This document shows, piece by piece, positions 17,131-26,867 of a stretch of DNA of 64,000 bases. Every line of letters starts with the position of its first letter. Position 1 is the first letter of the stretch. A program made the translations under genes and the position numbers. Where the stretch lies: the NCBI RefSeq assembly GCF_002786325.1, contig NZ_PGTB01000006.1, positions 1 to 64,000 on the forward strand, read 5' to 3'. Source of the DNA: Pseudooceanicola lipolyticus. GTDB taxonomy: Bacteria > Pseudomonadota > Alphaproteobacteria > Rhodobacterales > Rhodobacteraceae. The notes beneath the pieces were generated by a model, which saw nothing but the letters and a program-made list of their open reading frames with translations, had not been told where the DNA came from and made no database searches.

Positions 17131-17862
17131 TTGGCAGGCACTATCCTGATCACCGGGGCCAGCTCGGGCATTGGGCGGGCGACCGCAGATCTGTTCCTTG
17201 AGCAAGGCTGGACCGTCGGACTGCTCGCCCGCAGTCTGGACAAGCTCGAAGCGGTCGCCGCCGGCCATGCAAAAGCCGTGGTGCTGGCCGCAAACGTGAC
17301 GCGCCCGGACGAGATCGCCGCAGCCGTCAACGATTTCGCCGACCGCGCCGGCCACCTTGATGCCGTGTTCAACAACGCGGGCATCTTTGCACCGGCGGCG
17401 GCGCTGGACGAAATCCGCCTCGAGCATTGGGAGCAATCGGTTTCTGTAAACCTGACCGGCATGTTCCTCACTGCCCGCGCCGCCTTTGCGCGCATGCGGC
17501 ACCAGGCGCCGCAAGGCGGGCGGATCATCAACAATGGTTCAATCTCGGCCCATGCCCCGCGCGAAGGGTCGGCCTGCTACACCACGACCAAACATGCCAT
17601 CACCGGGCTGACCAAATCCATCAGCCTCGATGGCCGCCCGTTTGACATCGCCTGCGGACAGATCGATATCGGCAACGCCAGGACCGACCTGCTCGACGGC
17701 ATCATCACGCGCTCGATCGAGAATGGCGAGGCCCCGCCACCGACGATGGACGTGCACCATGCCGCAGAGGCGGTCTTGCATATGGCCCGTCTTCCTCTTG
17801 AGGCGAACGTGCAGTTCATGACGGTCATGGCAACAAAAATGCCCTATATCGGGCGCGGATAA
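17131..17862 (+). CDS. Short-chain dehydrogenase/reductase
   Basis: The protein is 243 aa, with TTG start supported by GGGAGGATCACAAA. The Rossmann motif TGASSGIG (residues 9-16), NNAG near 91 and the catalytic Ser and Tyr-x3-Lys (YTTTK near 150) are all present, so it should be an active NAD(P)-dependent alcohol/ketone oxidoreductase. It is co-directional with the HpaI-type aldolase 40 bases later. The pair could reduce or oxidise a hydroxy-aldehyde or a 3-keto acid that the aldolase makes or consumes. No closer assignment is justified. Confidence 0.88.
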   Translation: MAGTILITGASSGIGRATADLFLEQGWTVGLLARSLDKLEAVAAGHAKAVVLAANVTRPDEIAAAVNDFADRAGHLDAVFNNAGIFAPAAALDEIRLEHWEQSVSVNLTGMFLTARAAFARMRHQAPQGGRIINNGSISAHAPREGSACYTTTKHAITGLTKSISLDGRPFDIACGQIDIGNARTDLLDGIITRSIENGEAPPPTMDVHHAAEAVLHMARLPLEANVQFMTVMATKMPYIGRG

Positions 17863-17902
17863 CGACCGGCCCGGACATGGGCCACCAGGAGAAATTACCA
17901 CA

Positions 17903-18646
17903 ATGCTCAAGTCCAGAATCGCCGCCGGAGATCGCCTGGTCGGCACCGTGCTGAAGACACCCCACTACGGCCTGATCGAGGTGTTGGGGGGCACGGATTT
18001 GGATTTCGTCATGATCGACACCGAACACTCGCCTTTCTCCACCGCCGAACTCGACAGATGTATCCTCGCCTCCCGCGCGGTGGATCTGCCGGTTCTGGTC
18101 CGATTGGTGGAAGGGACGCCGGCCGCGATATTACAGGTTCTCGACATGGGTGCAGCCGGCATCGTCGTGCCGCAGGTCGACACCGCCGCCGAGGCCAAAG
18201 CTATCGTTCAGGCAACCCGCTATGGGCCGGGTGGGCGCGGGTTTGCCGGAACCACACGCGCCGGCGGCTTCGGCACAATCCCCGCTTCGGACCTGATCGA
18301 GCGCGCAAACGACGTGGTGGTCGTGGTACAGATTGAAAGCGCGGAAGGTGTCGCAAACGCCTCGGCAATCGCGCAGACATCCGGCGTGGATGCATGTTTC
18401 GTCGGGCGCGCGGACCTGGCCGTTTCCCAGGGGCTGCCTTTGAACGCGCCAGTCATCGAAAGCGCGACGGAAGAGACCTTTCAGGCCTGCATGCGCAACA
18501 ATGTCGCTCCCATGATGTTCGTGTCCGACATCTCGGAATGTGCAGGCTGGTTCGGTCGCGGCGCGCGGATCATCGCGGTCGGAAGCGAGCACAAGGCCAT
18601 GCAGTCGTATTTTTCCGCCGGCACCATCGGGTCCGCCAAGGGATAG
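17903..18646 (+). CDS. HpcH/HpaI family class II aldolase
   Basis: The protein is 247 aa, matching 2-keto-3-deoxy-acid and 4-hydroxy-2-oxo-acid aldolases (HpaI, GarL, YfaU). Visible motifs are FVMIDTEHSPFS near the N-terminus, the Arg in VLVRLVEG, the metal ligands E in VVQIESAEG and D in VGRADLAVS, and VVPQVDTAAEA. The usual reaction is reversible cleavage to pyruvate and an aldehyde, and the partner SDR could handle that aldehyde. A GGAG-like site precedes the ATG. The substrate is not predictable from the sequence. Confidence 0.87.
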   Translation: MLKSRIAAGDRLVGTVLKTPHYGLIEVLGGTDLDFVMIDTEHSPFSTAELDRCILASRAVDLPVLVRLVEGTPAAILQVLDMGAAGIVVPQVDTAAEAKAIVQATRYGPGGRGFAGTTRAGGFGTIPASDLIERANDVVVVVQIESAEGVANASAIAQTSGVDACFVGRADLAVSQGLPLNAPVIESATEETFQACMRNNVAPMMFVSDISECAGWFGRGARIIAVGSEHKAMQSYFSAGTIGSAKG

Positions 18647-18652
18647 GTGCAA

Positions 18653-18682
18653 CCGCGCTCCTGCCCCTCGGCCGGAGCGCGG
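18653..18682 (+). terminator. Rho-independent terminator after the HpaI-type aldolase
   Basis: A 9-bp stem CCGCGCTCC / GGAGCGCGG with a 12-nt loop starts 7 bases after the stop and is followed by CGCTTTGATGCTTTT. It separates the aldolase from the convergent glutathione-transferase operon. Confidence 0.7.
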
Positions 18683-18766
18683 CGCTTTGATGCTTTTCAC
18701 ATCACCAGGGCAACGGAACCCTGTTTCTGGCGCCGACGGGGATCGGCGGCGCCAGCAGTCCGAAGA

Positions 18767-19444
18767 TCAGGCCGGCGCGAAGTTGCTGGGATAAAGCGCC
18801 CGCATCGAGGCTTCGTCGCCGGGGGTCTTGAACGTTTTGCCTTCGGCGATCTTGTGCGCCTTTTCCACGGCGGGACGCGCATTGATCTTCTCGAACCAGC
18901 GCGCGACCTCGGGAAAACGCGCCAGACCGTCACCGCCGAGAACACGCTCGCCTCGGATGGCCCAACCCCAGACCGACATGTCCGCGATCGAATAGGTATC
19001 TCCGACCACGAATTCACGGCCCTTGAGATGGTCGTTCAGAACCTGGTAATGCCTTTCGATCTCGCGCATATAGCGGTTCTTGGCATAAGGCACGTCTTCC
19101 GGGGCGACGTGGTGGAAATGCACCGACTGACCCGAGAACGGGCCCAGTCCGGTCGCGACAAACATCAGCCAGGACAGAAGTGCACCGCGTTCCTCGGGTG
19201 CCACGCCGAATTGGCCGGTCTTCTCCGACAGGTAGATCAGGATCGCCGTGCTGTCGAAAACCGCGATATCTCCGTCCAGGATGGCAGGGACCTTGCCATT
19301 GGGATTGATGGCCCGGAACTCGGGCGTGTGCTGCTCTCCCTTTGCCGTGTCCACTGGGACCAGTTCGAACGGCATTCCGGTTTCGGCCAGGAACAACGCG
19401 ACCTTCATGGGGTTCGGCGTCGGGTGGTAGAAGAATTTCAGCAT
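18767..19444 (-). CDS. Glutathione S-transferase family protein
   Basis: The protein is 225 aa from the ATG following GGAG. The N-terminal thioredoxin-like domain (1-80) contains HPTPNPMKVALFLAETG, the cis-Pro motif GKVPAILDG and FDSTAILIYLSEK. The C-terminal helical domain contains VGDTYSIADMSVWGW, the N-capping/hydrophobic-staple motif of GSTs. It lies 26 bases after the yghU-like gene and appears to be in one operon with it, both facing a divergent TetR regulator. The likely role is glutathione-dependent detoxification of an electrophile or of a disulfide. Confidence 0.9.
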   Translation of the reverse strand: MLKFFYHPTPNPMKVALFLAETGMPFELVPVDTAKGEQHTPEFRAINPNGKVPAILDGDIAVFDSTAILIYLSEKTGQFGVAPEERGALLSWLMFVATGLGPFSGQSVHFHHVAPEDVPYAKNRYMREIERHYQVLNDHLKGREFVVGDTYSIADMSVWGWAIRGERVLGGDGLARFPEVARWFEKINARPAVEKAHKIAEGKTFKTPGDEASMRALYPSNFAPA

Positions 19445-19470
19445 GGTGTCTCCGTTTCGGTGTGAATTCA

Positions 19471-20331
19471 TCAGTTCGCAGGTTCGAGCTTGTCCTGTGT
19501 TCTCAGATCGAAATCCGAGGCGTCGTGGCGTTCACGCAGCTGCTCGTGGAGCGGGCCGGACGTGCGATTGACGATCCGGCCGCGCTGGACAGCCGGCCGC
19601 GCCAGAATGTTCTGCGCCCAGCGGCGCAGGTGCGTGTAGCTTTCGACATCCAGAAATTCTCCGGCGTCGTAGGCATTGCCCAGGGCAAGGTTGCCGTACC
19701 AGGGCCAGGTCAGCATGTCCGCGATCGAATAAGTCTGGCCTGCCAGGTACGGGCGTTCGGCCAATGTCCGATCCAGCACGTCCATCTGGCGCTTCACTTC
19801 CATCGTGAAGCGGTTGATGGGGTATTCGAACTTCTCGGGCGCGTAGAAATAGAAATGGCCGAAACCGCCGCCAAGGTAGGGTGCCGAGCCCTGCAGCCAG
19901 AAAACCCAGTTCATCACCTCGGTCCGTTGCGCCGGATCATCGGGAAGGAAGGCGCCGAACTTCTCCGCCAGATAAAGCAGGATCGCCCCGCTTTCGAAAA
20001 CGCGGCTGCCGGTGTCGCGATCGAACATGACCGGGATCTTGGAATTCGGGTTCAGGGCAACGAAGCCCGACGAGAACTGATCTCCTTTGCCGATGCGGAT
20101 CAGATGCGCGTCGTATTCGGCACCGCTCTCTCCGATGGCCAGCAGCTCTTCGAGCATGATGGTCACCTTCTGCCCGTTCGGCGTGCCCATCGAATAAAGC
20201 TGGATCGGATGCCGCCCCACGGGCAATTCCGCGTCATGCGTCGCGCCGGAAATCGGGCGGTTTATGTTGGCCCAGTTGCCGCCGTTTTCGGCGTCCCAAG
20301 TCCAGACTTTCGGTGGGATGTACTGCGCCAT
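19471..20331 (-). CDS. yghU: Glutathione-dependent disulfide-bond oxidoreductase, YghU-type GST
   Basis: The protein is 286 aa and nearly colinear with E. coli YghU along its whole length: KVWTWDAENGG, ANINRPISGATH, GTPNGQKVTIMLEELLA, IRIGKGDQFSSGFV, GGGFGHFYFYAPEKFEYPI and HDASDF at the C-terminus. YghU (nu-class) binds two glutathione molecules and reduces small disulfides and organic peroxides. It is the first gene of the pair under the TetR operators. The N-terminal extension before the thioredoxin fold, about 40 residues, is a hallmark of the class. Confidence 0.93.
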   Translation of the reverse strand: MAQYIPPKVWTWDAENGGNWANINRPISGATHDAELPVGRHPIQLYSMGTPNGQKVTIMLEELLAIGESGAEYDAHLIRIGKGDQFSSGFVALNPNSKIPVMFDRDTGSRVFESGAILLYLAEKFGAFLPDDPAQRTEVMNWVFWLQGSAPYLGGGFGHFYFYAPEKFEYPINRFTMEVKRQMDVLDRTLAERPYLAGQTYSIADMLTWPWYGNLALGNAYDAGEFLDVESYTHLRRWAQNILARPAVQRGRIVNRTSGPLHEQLRERHDASDFDLRTQDKLEPAN

Positions 20332-20430
20332 GTTCTGGACTCCTCGAATAATGACTCGTTGCTTACGGCCCTGAACCCAACTGGCATCACGGCCGGCTTT
20401 CGGTATCTTCCAATCTGCTGCTAGCCATTG

Positions 20431-20469
20431 TTGAGCAACTGCTCAAGTATTTTCTGAGTAACCGCTCAA
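20431..20469. promoter_or_regulatory. Double operator for the divergent TetR regulator
   Basis: Two related 16-bp sites start 23 bases apart: TTGAGCAACTGCTCAA (20431-20446, perfect 7-bp arms) and CTGAGTAACCGCTCAA (20454-20469, degenerate). They lie between yghU and tetR, about 55-95 bases upstream of the tetR start. Two tandem palindromes of this size are typical of TetR-family repressors. Confidence 0.7.
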
Positions 20470-20523
20470 GAAAAATGCACGCCGTCCTCTTCTGCCCGGC
20501 GTCAGGATGGGTATATTCCTGCC

Positions 20524-21165
20524 ATGGCACGCACAGCTTCATATGATCGGGATGCCGCACTGGACGCCGCCATGACCCTGTTCTGGGTCAAGGGGTACCA
20601 GGCGACTTCGCTGAAAGATCTTGAGGACGCGTTGAAAATGCGACCCGGATCGATCTATGCGGCGTTCCAGAGCAAGGAAGCCCTGTTCCGCGCCACGCTG
20701 GAGCGGTATTCCCATCGCATCGCGGATGAGCTTGGGCAATTGGTCGCCTCCGCCCCCTCCCCGCTTGCCGCCTTGCAGGCCCATCTGGAAAGACTGGCGG
20801 AGCTCGACCCGTGCGATCGCCCCTCGACGGCCTGCATGCTGGTCAAGTCTCTGCTGGAGATTCCCCAGGAAACGGAGTTGCGCGCCGTCGTGCTCGAACA
20901 TCTGGCCCGTGTCGAAGACCAGTTGGCCACGGTCTTCCAGCGGGCGCGCGACCGGGGAGAACTGCCTCCCGACGCCGATCCCTCTCGGCTGGCTCAACGC
21001 ATCCAGACCTACATCTTCGGGCTGAAGATCCAGGCGCAACGCCGGACCGATCCGGTGCAGATGCAACTGCTCTGCGCGGATCTTGCCGAAGAAATCGGGC
21101 GCCTTGGCACCGGGTGGTCCACCCGGCAGGCGACCGGGGATACACTGCCGCGCATCGGCTCCTGA
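20524..21165 (+). CDS. TetR/AcrR family transcriptional regulator
   Basis: The protein is 213 aa. The N-terminal HTH (about residues 10-55) reads DAAMTLFWVKGYQATSLKDLEDALKM then GSIYAAFQSKEALF. The C-terminal domain is helical with AVVLEHLARVEDQLATVFQ at the likely dimer interface. It is divergent from the GST pair across a 190-bp region with two operator-like palindromes, so it most likely represses the GST operon and itself. An electrophile or quinone-type inducer is a guess based on the GSTs. Confidence 0.9.
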   Translation: MARTASYDRDAALDAAMTLFWVKGYQATSLKDLEDALKMRPGSIYAAFQSKEALFRATLERYSHRIADELGQLVASAPSPLAALQAHLERLAELDPCDRPSTACMLVKSLLEIPQETELRAVVLEHLARVEDQLATVFQRARDRGELPPDADPSRLAQRIQTYIFGLKIQAQRRTDPVQMQLLCADLAEEIGRLGTGWSTRQATGDTLPRIGS

Positions 21166-21191
21166 AGCCAGCGGATGCACGAGGGCCGCAT

Positions 21192-22112
21192 TTGGAACAG
21201 CTCAAGAACATCAAATCCGTACAGGTCTTCCTCGCGGTGGCCAGTTTCGGCAATGCAACCCGCGCTGCCGCGTTCCTGAATACCAGCCAGAGTTCTGTCA
21301 GCTACCACATCAAGAAGCTTGAAGACGAAGTCGGCGTGCCCCTGTTCGAGCGGACACCGACCGGGCTGATCCTGACCGAGGAAGGTACGGTGCTTGCCTC
21401 CTATGCCGAACGCGGGCTCACCTTGATCCAGACCGGTCTGGCCAAGGTCGGGGATATGGTCGACTCGGTCAGGGTCGCGTTGCTGCCGATGTTCGCCAGC
21501 CGCTGGCTGTCATCCCGGTTAGGCGATTTCTGGGAACGCTACCCGAGCCTCCAGCTCTCGGCGCAGACCCACAACAATTCCTATGCCGACCTCGATCACC
21601 CCGAGGGCTTTGCCGATCTCGGAATCCAATGGGGCAGAGGGGGTTGGAAACGGTTCGAGACCAAGCGGCTGTGGCCCGAGAAGATGGTAGTGGTCTGCAA
21701 CCCGGATTACCTGGCCGAACATTGCATCCGGGAACCTGCGGACCTGGCCCGTTGCACCCTGCTGCATGTCGACGACGAGAACATGTGGCAGGAATGGTGC
21801 TCGAACAATGGCCTGACGCTGTCGCGGGCTCAGTCGCAGATGATGCTGGAAGACCGGCACTTCCAGCTCAGTTCGACAATCAATGGCCTGGGCGTATCGC
21901 TGTTTGCCAAATGGCTGGTCACCCGAGAAATCAACGACGGCGTGCTGGTGGATGTGTTCGGCCGCGATTTCGACACGTCTTTCGCCTATCACCTGCTCGT
22001 GCCCAGAGACACGCCGCTGTCCCATTCGTCGCAGGTGTTCCTGGAATGGTTCTTTCGCCAGTGCGACGAACATGACCCCCACAGGTCCGCCTTGGGCTCC
22101 GGCGCAGCGTGA
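21192..22112 (+). CDS. LysR family transcriptional regulator
   Basis: The start is placed at a TTG (Leu-Glu-Gln-Leu-Lys...) after GAGGG; no in-frame ATG precedes the HTH, and the open frame upstream overlaps tetR in another frame. The product is 306 aa: HTH in residues 1-60 (ATRAAAFLNTSQSSVSYHIKKLE) and a periplasmic-binding-like effector domain, of the GcvA-like branch (DLGIQWGRGGW). It begins 26 bases after the tetR stop and ends 21 bases before the convergent glpK stop. Its target is not obvious; the tetR-GST locus or the glp genes are candidates. Confidence 0.85.
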   Translation: MEQLKNIKSVQVFLAVASFGNATRAAAFLNTSQSSVSYHIKKLEDEVGVPLFERTPTGLILTEEGTVLASYAERGLTLIQTGLAKVGDMVDSVRVALLPMFASRWLSSRLGDFWERYPSLQLSAQTHNNSYADLDHPEGFADLGIQWGRGGWKRFETKRLWPEKMVVVCNPDYLAEHCIREPADLARCTLLHVDDENMWQEWCSNNGLTLSRAQSQMMLEDRHFQLSSTINGLGVSLFAKWLVTREINDGVLVDVFGRDFDTSFAYHLLVPRDTPLSHSSQVFLEWFFRQCDEHDPHRSALGSGAA

Positions 22113-22133
22113 CCAGATCACCCGAGGCGGTGG

Positions 22134-23633
22134 TCAGGACGGATCGGCCATTGCCAGCGTCGCCTGTACCGCCTGCTTCCAGCCGGCATATCTGCGGCTT
22201 CTTTCCTGCGCCGCCATTTCCGGCTCGAAGGCGCGGTCCAGTGCCCAGCGTTCGGCAAAGCCCTGCATATCGGGATAGAGATCGGCCTTCATCCCGGCCA
22301 GCCATGCCGCGCCAAGCGCCGTGGTTTCCCGGATCTTCGGCCTGTCGACCCGGGTTGCGAGGATGTCGGACAGGAACTGCATGGCCCAGTCGTTGGCCGA
22401 GAGGCCCCCATCGACGCGCAGCACGCTGTCATCGCCAGCGGGGCTCCAATCGGCGTGCATTGCTTCCAGCAGGTCCCGTGTCTGCAGGCCAACGCTTTCC
22501 AGCGCGGCGCGGGCCAGTTCCGCCGGACCCGTGTTGCGGGTCAGCCCGAACACCGCCCCCCGGCATTGTGGCTGCCAGTACGGCGCGCCGAGCCCCGTGA
22601 AGGCGGGCACCAGCACAACCTCCTGTTGCGCGTCCGCACGCTCCGCAAGCGGCTGGCTCTGGGCCGCGCTGTCGAGAACGCCAAGGCCGTCGCGCAGCCA
22701 TTGCACCGCCGCACCGGCGATGAAGATCGATCCTTCCAGCGCATAGCAGGGCCGGCCGTCCAGCTGATAGGCAATCGTCGTCAGCAGCCGGTTGCGCGAC
22801 CGAACCGGTGTCGCTCCGGTGTTGAGGAGGGCAAAGCAGCCGGTGCCATAGGTCGATTTCAGCATGCCGGGCAGGAAACAGGCCTGCCCGATCGTGGCCG
22901 CCTGCTGGTCGCCGGCCACGCCCAGGATCGGGATCTCGGCACCCAGAATATCGCGCCGCGCAACGCCGAAGTCGCCGGCGCTGTCGCGCACTGTCGGCAA
23001 CATCGCCATCGGAATACCCAGCATCTCGCAGATCGGTTCCGACCACCGGCCCTCGTGGATGTCATAAAGCAGCGTGCGCGCGGCATTGGTTGCATCGGTG
23101 GCATGGACCGCGCCGCCGGTGAGGTTCCAGATCAGCCAGGTATCGACGGTACCGAACAGCAACTCACCGGCGCGCGCCCGAGCCCGGGCGCCCTCGACGT
23201 GATCCAGCAGCCAGGCCAGCTTGGTCCCCGAAAAATAGGGGTCCAGCAACAACCCGGTGCGCGCGCTCACCATGTCCTCGAAGCCCCGGCCCTTCAGCGC
23301 CTCGCACAGGTCGGCGGTGCGGCGGTCCTGCCAGACGATGGCGCGATGGATCGGCCGGCCGGTCGCGCGGTCCCAGACCAAGGTGGTCTCACGCTGGTTG
23401 GTGATGCCGAGGGCGGCAATCTCGGCCGGCCTGAGACCCGCCCTGGCGATCGCCGTCCGCGCGGTGCGCAGCATCGTCTGCCACAGGTCGTCCGGCTCGT
23501 GTTCGACCCAGCCGGAGGCCGGGTAATGCTGCGCGAATTCTTCCTGCGCCGAGGCCACGGGCTGCATCTGCCCGTCAAACAGGATTGCGCGGGTCGAGGT
23601 GGTGCCCTGGTCGATGGCGAGAACATAGGTCAT
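22134..23633 (-). CDS. glpK: Glycerol kinase
   Basis: The protein is 499 aa, matching GlpK in length. FGGY-family motifs are clear: [18 protein letters not shown] at the N-terminus, [27 protein letters not shown], and [11 protein letters not shown] further on. It phosphorylates glycerol to sn-glycerol 3-phosphate, the substrate of the GlpD encoded just upstream (ATGA overlap). The pair has no glpF or glpR here. A longer open frame running into the glpD region is an artefact of the overlap. Confidence 0.96.
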   Translation of the reverse strand: MTYVLAIDQGTTSTRAILFDGQMQPVASAQEEFAQHYPASGWVEHEPDDLWQTMLRTARTAIARAGLRPAEIAALGITNQRETTLVWDRATGRPIHRAIVWQDRRTADLCEALKGRGFEDMVSARTGLLLDPYFSGTKLAWLLDHVEGARARARAGELLFGTVDTWLIWNLTGGAVHATDATNAARTLLYDIHEGRWSEPICEMLGIPMAMLPTVRDSAGDFGVARRDILGAEIPILGVAGDQQAATIGQACFLPGMLKSTYGTGCFALLNTGATPVRSRNRLLTTIAYQLDGRPCYALEGSIFIAGAAVQWLRDGLGVLDSAAQSQPLAERADAQQEVVLVPAFTGLGAPYWQPQCRGAVFGLTRNTGPAELARAALESVGLQTRDLLEAMHADWSPAGDDSVLRVDGGLSANDWAMQFLSDILATRVDRPKIRETTALGAAWLAGMKADLYPDMQGFAERWALDRAFEPEMAAQERSRRYAGWKQAVQATLAMADPS

Positions 23634-25249
23634 CCGGCGGCTCCCGTCCGATCGGCAACCGAGGCCCCGGCCGCACCCTGCATCCAGCTGTCCAGAGCGG
23701 CCATCTGTTCGGCGCTCATCCGCAGCCCCAGCTTGCTGCGGCGCCAGGCGACATCCTCGGCCCGGCGTGCGAATTCCCGTTCCATCAGCCAGCGGACCTC
23801 GCGCTCGCTCAGCGTGGCGCCAAAGTCCCGGCCCAGCTCGGCGGCGCTGCGCGCCTGCCCCAGCAGCACCCGCGCCTCGGTGCCATAGGCGCGGAACAGG
23901 CGCCGGGCCCAGGCGGCATCCAGGAACGGGTAATCGCGGCGCAAATCCGCCGTCATCCGGTCCACCTCTGCCACGGCAAAATCGCCGCCCGGCAACGCGG
24001 CGCCTGCCGTCCACGGGCCTTTGGCCGCCGCGCAATAGGGCGCTAGCTTGGCCATCGCCGCTTCGGCCAGCTTGCGATAGGTGGTGATCTTGCCGCCGAA
24101 CACGTTCAGCGCCGGCAACCCGTCCGCGACGTCCAGCTTCAGGACGTAGTCCCGCGTCGCCGCCGTGGCCGAACCCGCCCCGTCATTGTAGAGCGGGCGC
24201 ACGCCGGAATAGCTCCAGAGGATATCCTCCGGTCGCACCGGCACCTTGAAATAGCGCGCGGCGAAGGCGCAGAGATATTCCTGCTCCGCCTCGGTGCAGA
24301 CCGGCGGTGTATCGGGATCGGCGTGATCGGCATCGGTGGTGCCGATCAGGGTAAAATCCTCCTCGTAGGGGATCGCGAAGATGATCCGCCCGTCGGTGCC
24401 CTGCAGGAAATAGGCTTTGTCATGGGCGAACAGCCTATTGGTCACGATATGGCTGCCCCGCACCAGCCGTATGGCGGCCGGGCTTTCGCTATGGGTCACG
24501 TCCCGGATGACCTCTCCCACCCAGGGCCCGGCCGCGTTGACCAGCATGCGGGCCCGGTGGTGACTCACGGCGCCGGTTTCCACATCCCGGACCACGACAT
24601 GCCAGCAGCCGTCGCCGCGCTCGGCCCGCTCGACCCGGGCGCCCGTCAGGATCGTCGCCCCGCGCTCTTGCGCATCGCGGGCGTTCAGCGAGACCAGCCG
24701 CGCGTCATCAACCCAGCAATCCGAATAGACATAGGCGGCCCGGAATTCGTCGGACAGCGGCAGGCCTGCCGGATCCCGCGCCAGGTCCACCCGTTCGGTC
24801 CCCGGCAGGATCTGCCGCCCGCCCATATGGTCATAGAGAAACAGCCCCAGCCGGATCAGCCAGGCCGGCCGCCGTCCCCGCATCCACGGCATGATCGCCG
24901 CCAGCAGCCGCGAGGTCGGTGTGTCGCTCTCGAAGCGCATCTCGGGATGACAGGGCAGCACGAAGCGCATCGGCCGGCTGATATGCGGCATCGCCCGCAG
25001 CAGCACCTCGCGTTCGCGCAGGGCCTCGCGCACCAGCCGGAATTCGAAGAATTCCAGGTAGCGCAGGCCGCCGTGGAACAGCTTGGTCGAGGCCGAGGAG
25101 GTCGCCCCCGCCAGATCGCCCTTCTCGGCCAGGGTCACCGAAAGGCCCCGGCCCGCCGCGTCCCTGGCGATGCCGCAGCCGTTGATCCCGCCGCCAATGA
25201 CGAAGAGATCGACAGGCCCGTCCCGGCCGGAATGGACTTGATGGATCAT
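23630..25249 (-). CDS. glpD: Aerobic glycerol-3-phosphate dehydrogenase (FAD)
   Basis: The protein is 539 aa, starting [27 protein letters not shown]. It has the FAD-binding [17 protein letters not shown] motif (about 19-35), [17 protein letters not shown], and the [14 protein letters not shown] segment typical of GlpD. It is a peripheral membrane flavoprotein that oxidises glycerol 3-phosphate to DHAP and passes electrons to quinone. It sits at the end of a long leftward run of acyl-CoA and Liv genes, 47 bases after the acyl-CoA synthetase stop, with glpK coupled behind it. Confidence 0.95.
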   Translation of the reverse strand: MIHQVHSGRDGPVDLFVIGGGINGCGIARDAAGRGLSVTLAEKGDLAGATSSASTKLFHGGLRYLEFFEFRLVREALREREVLLRAMPHISRPMRFVLPCHPEMRFESDTPTSRLLAAIMPWMRGRRPAWLIRLGLFLYDHMGGRQILPGTERVDLARDPAGLPLSDEFRAAYVYSDCWVDDARLVSLNARDAQERGATILTGARVERAERGDGCWHVVVRDVETGAVSHHRARMLVNAAGPWVGEVIRDVTHSESPAAIRLVRGSHIVTNRLFAHDKAYFLQGTDGRIIFAIPYEEDFTLIGTTDADHADPDTPPVCTEAEQEYLCAFAARYFKVPVRPEDILWSYSGVRPLYNDGAGSATAATRDYVLKLDVADGLPALNVFGGKITTYRKLAEAAMAKLAPYCAAAKGPWTAGAALPGGDFAVAEVDRMTADLRRDYPFLDAAWARRLFRAYGTEARVLLGQARSAAELGRDFGATLSEREVRWLMEREFARRAEDVAWRRSKLGLRMSAEQMAALDSWMQGAAGASVADRTGAAG

Positions 25250-25296
25250 CTCGAGCCTCCGTTTCGAAAGAGCAGAAGATCGGCCGCGCCGGTCGC

Positions 25297-26865
25297 TCAG
25301 CCTTGCCCGGCCGGTTTCTGCGCCGCGGCCCGGTATTCGTCCCGCAGCCGCCGCTTATAGAGCTTGCCGGTGGCCTCGCGTGGCAGCTTGTCGCGGAAAT
25401 CGACGCTGCGCGGGCACTTGATCGCCGACAGCCTGCTCCGGCAGAAGGCCACCATCTGCTCCGCCAGTTCCGGCGTGGGCGCGGTGCCCGGCATCAGCTG
25501 CACCACCGCTTTCACCTCCTCGCCGAACTCCTCGTTGGGCACGCCGATCACCGCCGCATCCTCGACCGCCGGATGCGACAGCAGCACGTCCTCGGTCTCC
25601 TGCGGGTAGATGTTCACCCCGCCCGAGATGATGACGAAGGACTTGCGGTCGGTCAGATACAGATAGCCCTCGTCATCCAGCCGCCCGATATCGCCCAGCG
25701 TCGTCCAGCCCATGGCATTGCGGCTGCGCGCGGTCTTGTCGGGATCGTTGTGATATTCGAACTGGTGACCGTTCTCGAAATAGATCTCGCCCTCGGCGCC
25801 CACGGGAAGTTCCGCCCCGGACTCGTCGCATACGTGAATCACGCCCAGCTTGGCCTGGCCGACCGAGCCCACATGGGTCAGCCATTCCGCCGTGTTCAGC
25901 GCGGTGAACCCGTTGTTTTCGGTCCCGGCGTAATATTCATGGATGATCGGCCCCCACCAATCGATCATCTGATGCTTGACATCGACGGGACAGGGGGCGG
26001 CAGCGTGCAGCGCCATGGTCATCGACGACAGGTCGAACGCCTCGCGCTCGGCCTGCGGCAGCTTGAGCAGGCGCACGAACATGGTGGGCACCCATTGGCT
26101 GTGGGTGATCCGATGCTCTTCGATCAGGCGCAAGGCGCCCATGGCATCGAACCTGTCCATGATGAACGCCGCACCGCCCATGCGGATCGTGACCATCGAA
26201 TGCCGCAGTGGGGCGGCATGATAGAGCGGTGCCGGACATAGGTAACGCGTGTCGGCATCGTAGCCGAACAGCCCGGCCAGCAGGTCGATCAGCATCGACC
26301 GGCTGCCCGCCGGTTCTCCTGTCAGCGGCCATTTGATCCCCTTGGGCCGGCCGGTGGTGCCGGAGGAGTACAGCATGTCGAGGCCCTGGATCTCGTCGAC
26401 GATGGGCGTTTCGGGCTGAGCGGCCAGGGCGTCCTGCCAGCTGTCGCAGCCCGGCACCGAACCGCCGACCGCGTAAACGGTGATTTCCGGCGGCAGGTCG
26501 GCGCGCAACCGGGCAAGCGTTTCCGCGAACCGGTCCGACCCGATCACCACCTGCGCCCCGCAATCGCCGATGATGTAGTGGATTTCCTCGAAGGTGAAAT
26601 GCGTGCTGACGGTGGTGTAATACAGCCCCGCGCGGTCGGCGGCAAAGCAGGTTTCGAGGAACTCGCGCCGGTTGTCCATGAGGATGACGATGTGATCGCC
26701 CGCCCGCAGCCCCGCCTTCCGGAACAGCTGCGCGCCCTGGTTGGCGCGGGCCTCGAGCTGGCCAAAGGTCACCTCTTCGCCGGTGGCGCACATCCGGTAG
26801 GCCAAGCGGTTTGGGTCACGTTCGGCATGATACCGCGTGTGATAGCGTTGCGTTTCGCTGAGCAT
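25297..26865 (-). CDS. AMP-forming acyl-CoA synthetase
   Basis: The protein is 522 aa of the ANL superfamily. The P-loop-like motif YSSGTTGRPKGIKW, the YAGTENNG region, GWTTLGDIGRLDDEGYLYLTDR with its hinge Asp, and the C-terminal catalytic Lys in PREATGKLYKRRL are all present, so it should be active. It makes an acyl-CoA (or aryl-CoA) from a carboxylic acid. The following substrate-oxidising genes (acyl-CoA dehydrogenase, MDR reductase) and the Liv-type importer suggest a short or branched carboxylic acid. It is 2 bases from the MDR gene. Confidence 0.9.
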   Translation of the reverse strand: MLSETQRYHTRYHAERDPNRLAYRMCATGEEVTFGQLEARANQGAQLFRKAGLRAGDHIVILMDNRREFLETCFAADRAGLYYTTVSTHFTFEEIHYIIGDCGAQVVIGSDRFAETLARLRADLPPEITVYAVGGSVPGCDSWQDALAAQPETPIVDEIQGLDMLYSSGTTGRPKGIKWPLTGEPAGSRSMLIDLLAGLFGYDADTRYLCPAPLYHAAPLRHSMVTIRMGGAAFIMDRFDAMGALRLIEEHRITHSQWVPTMFVRLLKLPQAEREAFDLSSMTMALHAAAPCPVDVKHQMIDWWGPIIHEYYAGTENNGFTALNTAEWLTHVGSVGQAKLGVIHVCDESGAELPVGAEGEIYFENGHQFEYHNDPDKTARSRNAMGWTTLGDIGRLDDEGYLYLTDRKSFVIISGGVNIYPQETEDVLLSHPAVEDAAVIGVPNEEFGEEVKAVVQLMPGTAPTPELAEQMVAFCRSRLSAIKCPRSVDFRDKLPREATGKLYKRRLRDEYRAAAQKPAGQG

Positions 26866-26867
26866 GG

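Noticed and set aside
22134-24035. 633-codon leftward frame extending glpK upstream
   Set aside because: The extra residues are out-of-frame glpD; GlpK starts at [12 protein letters not shown].
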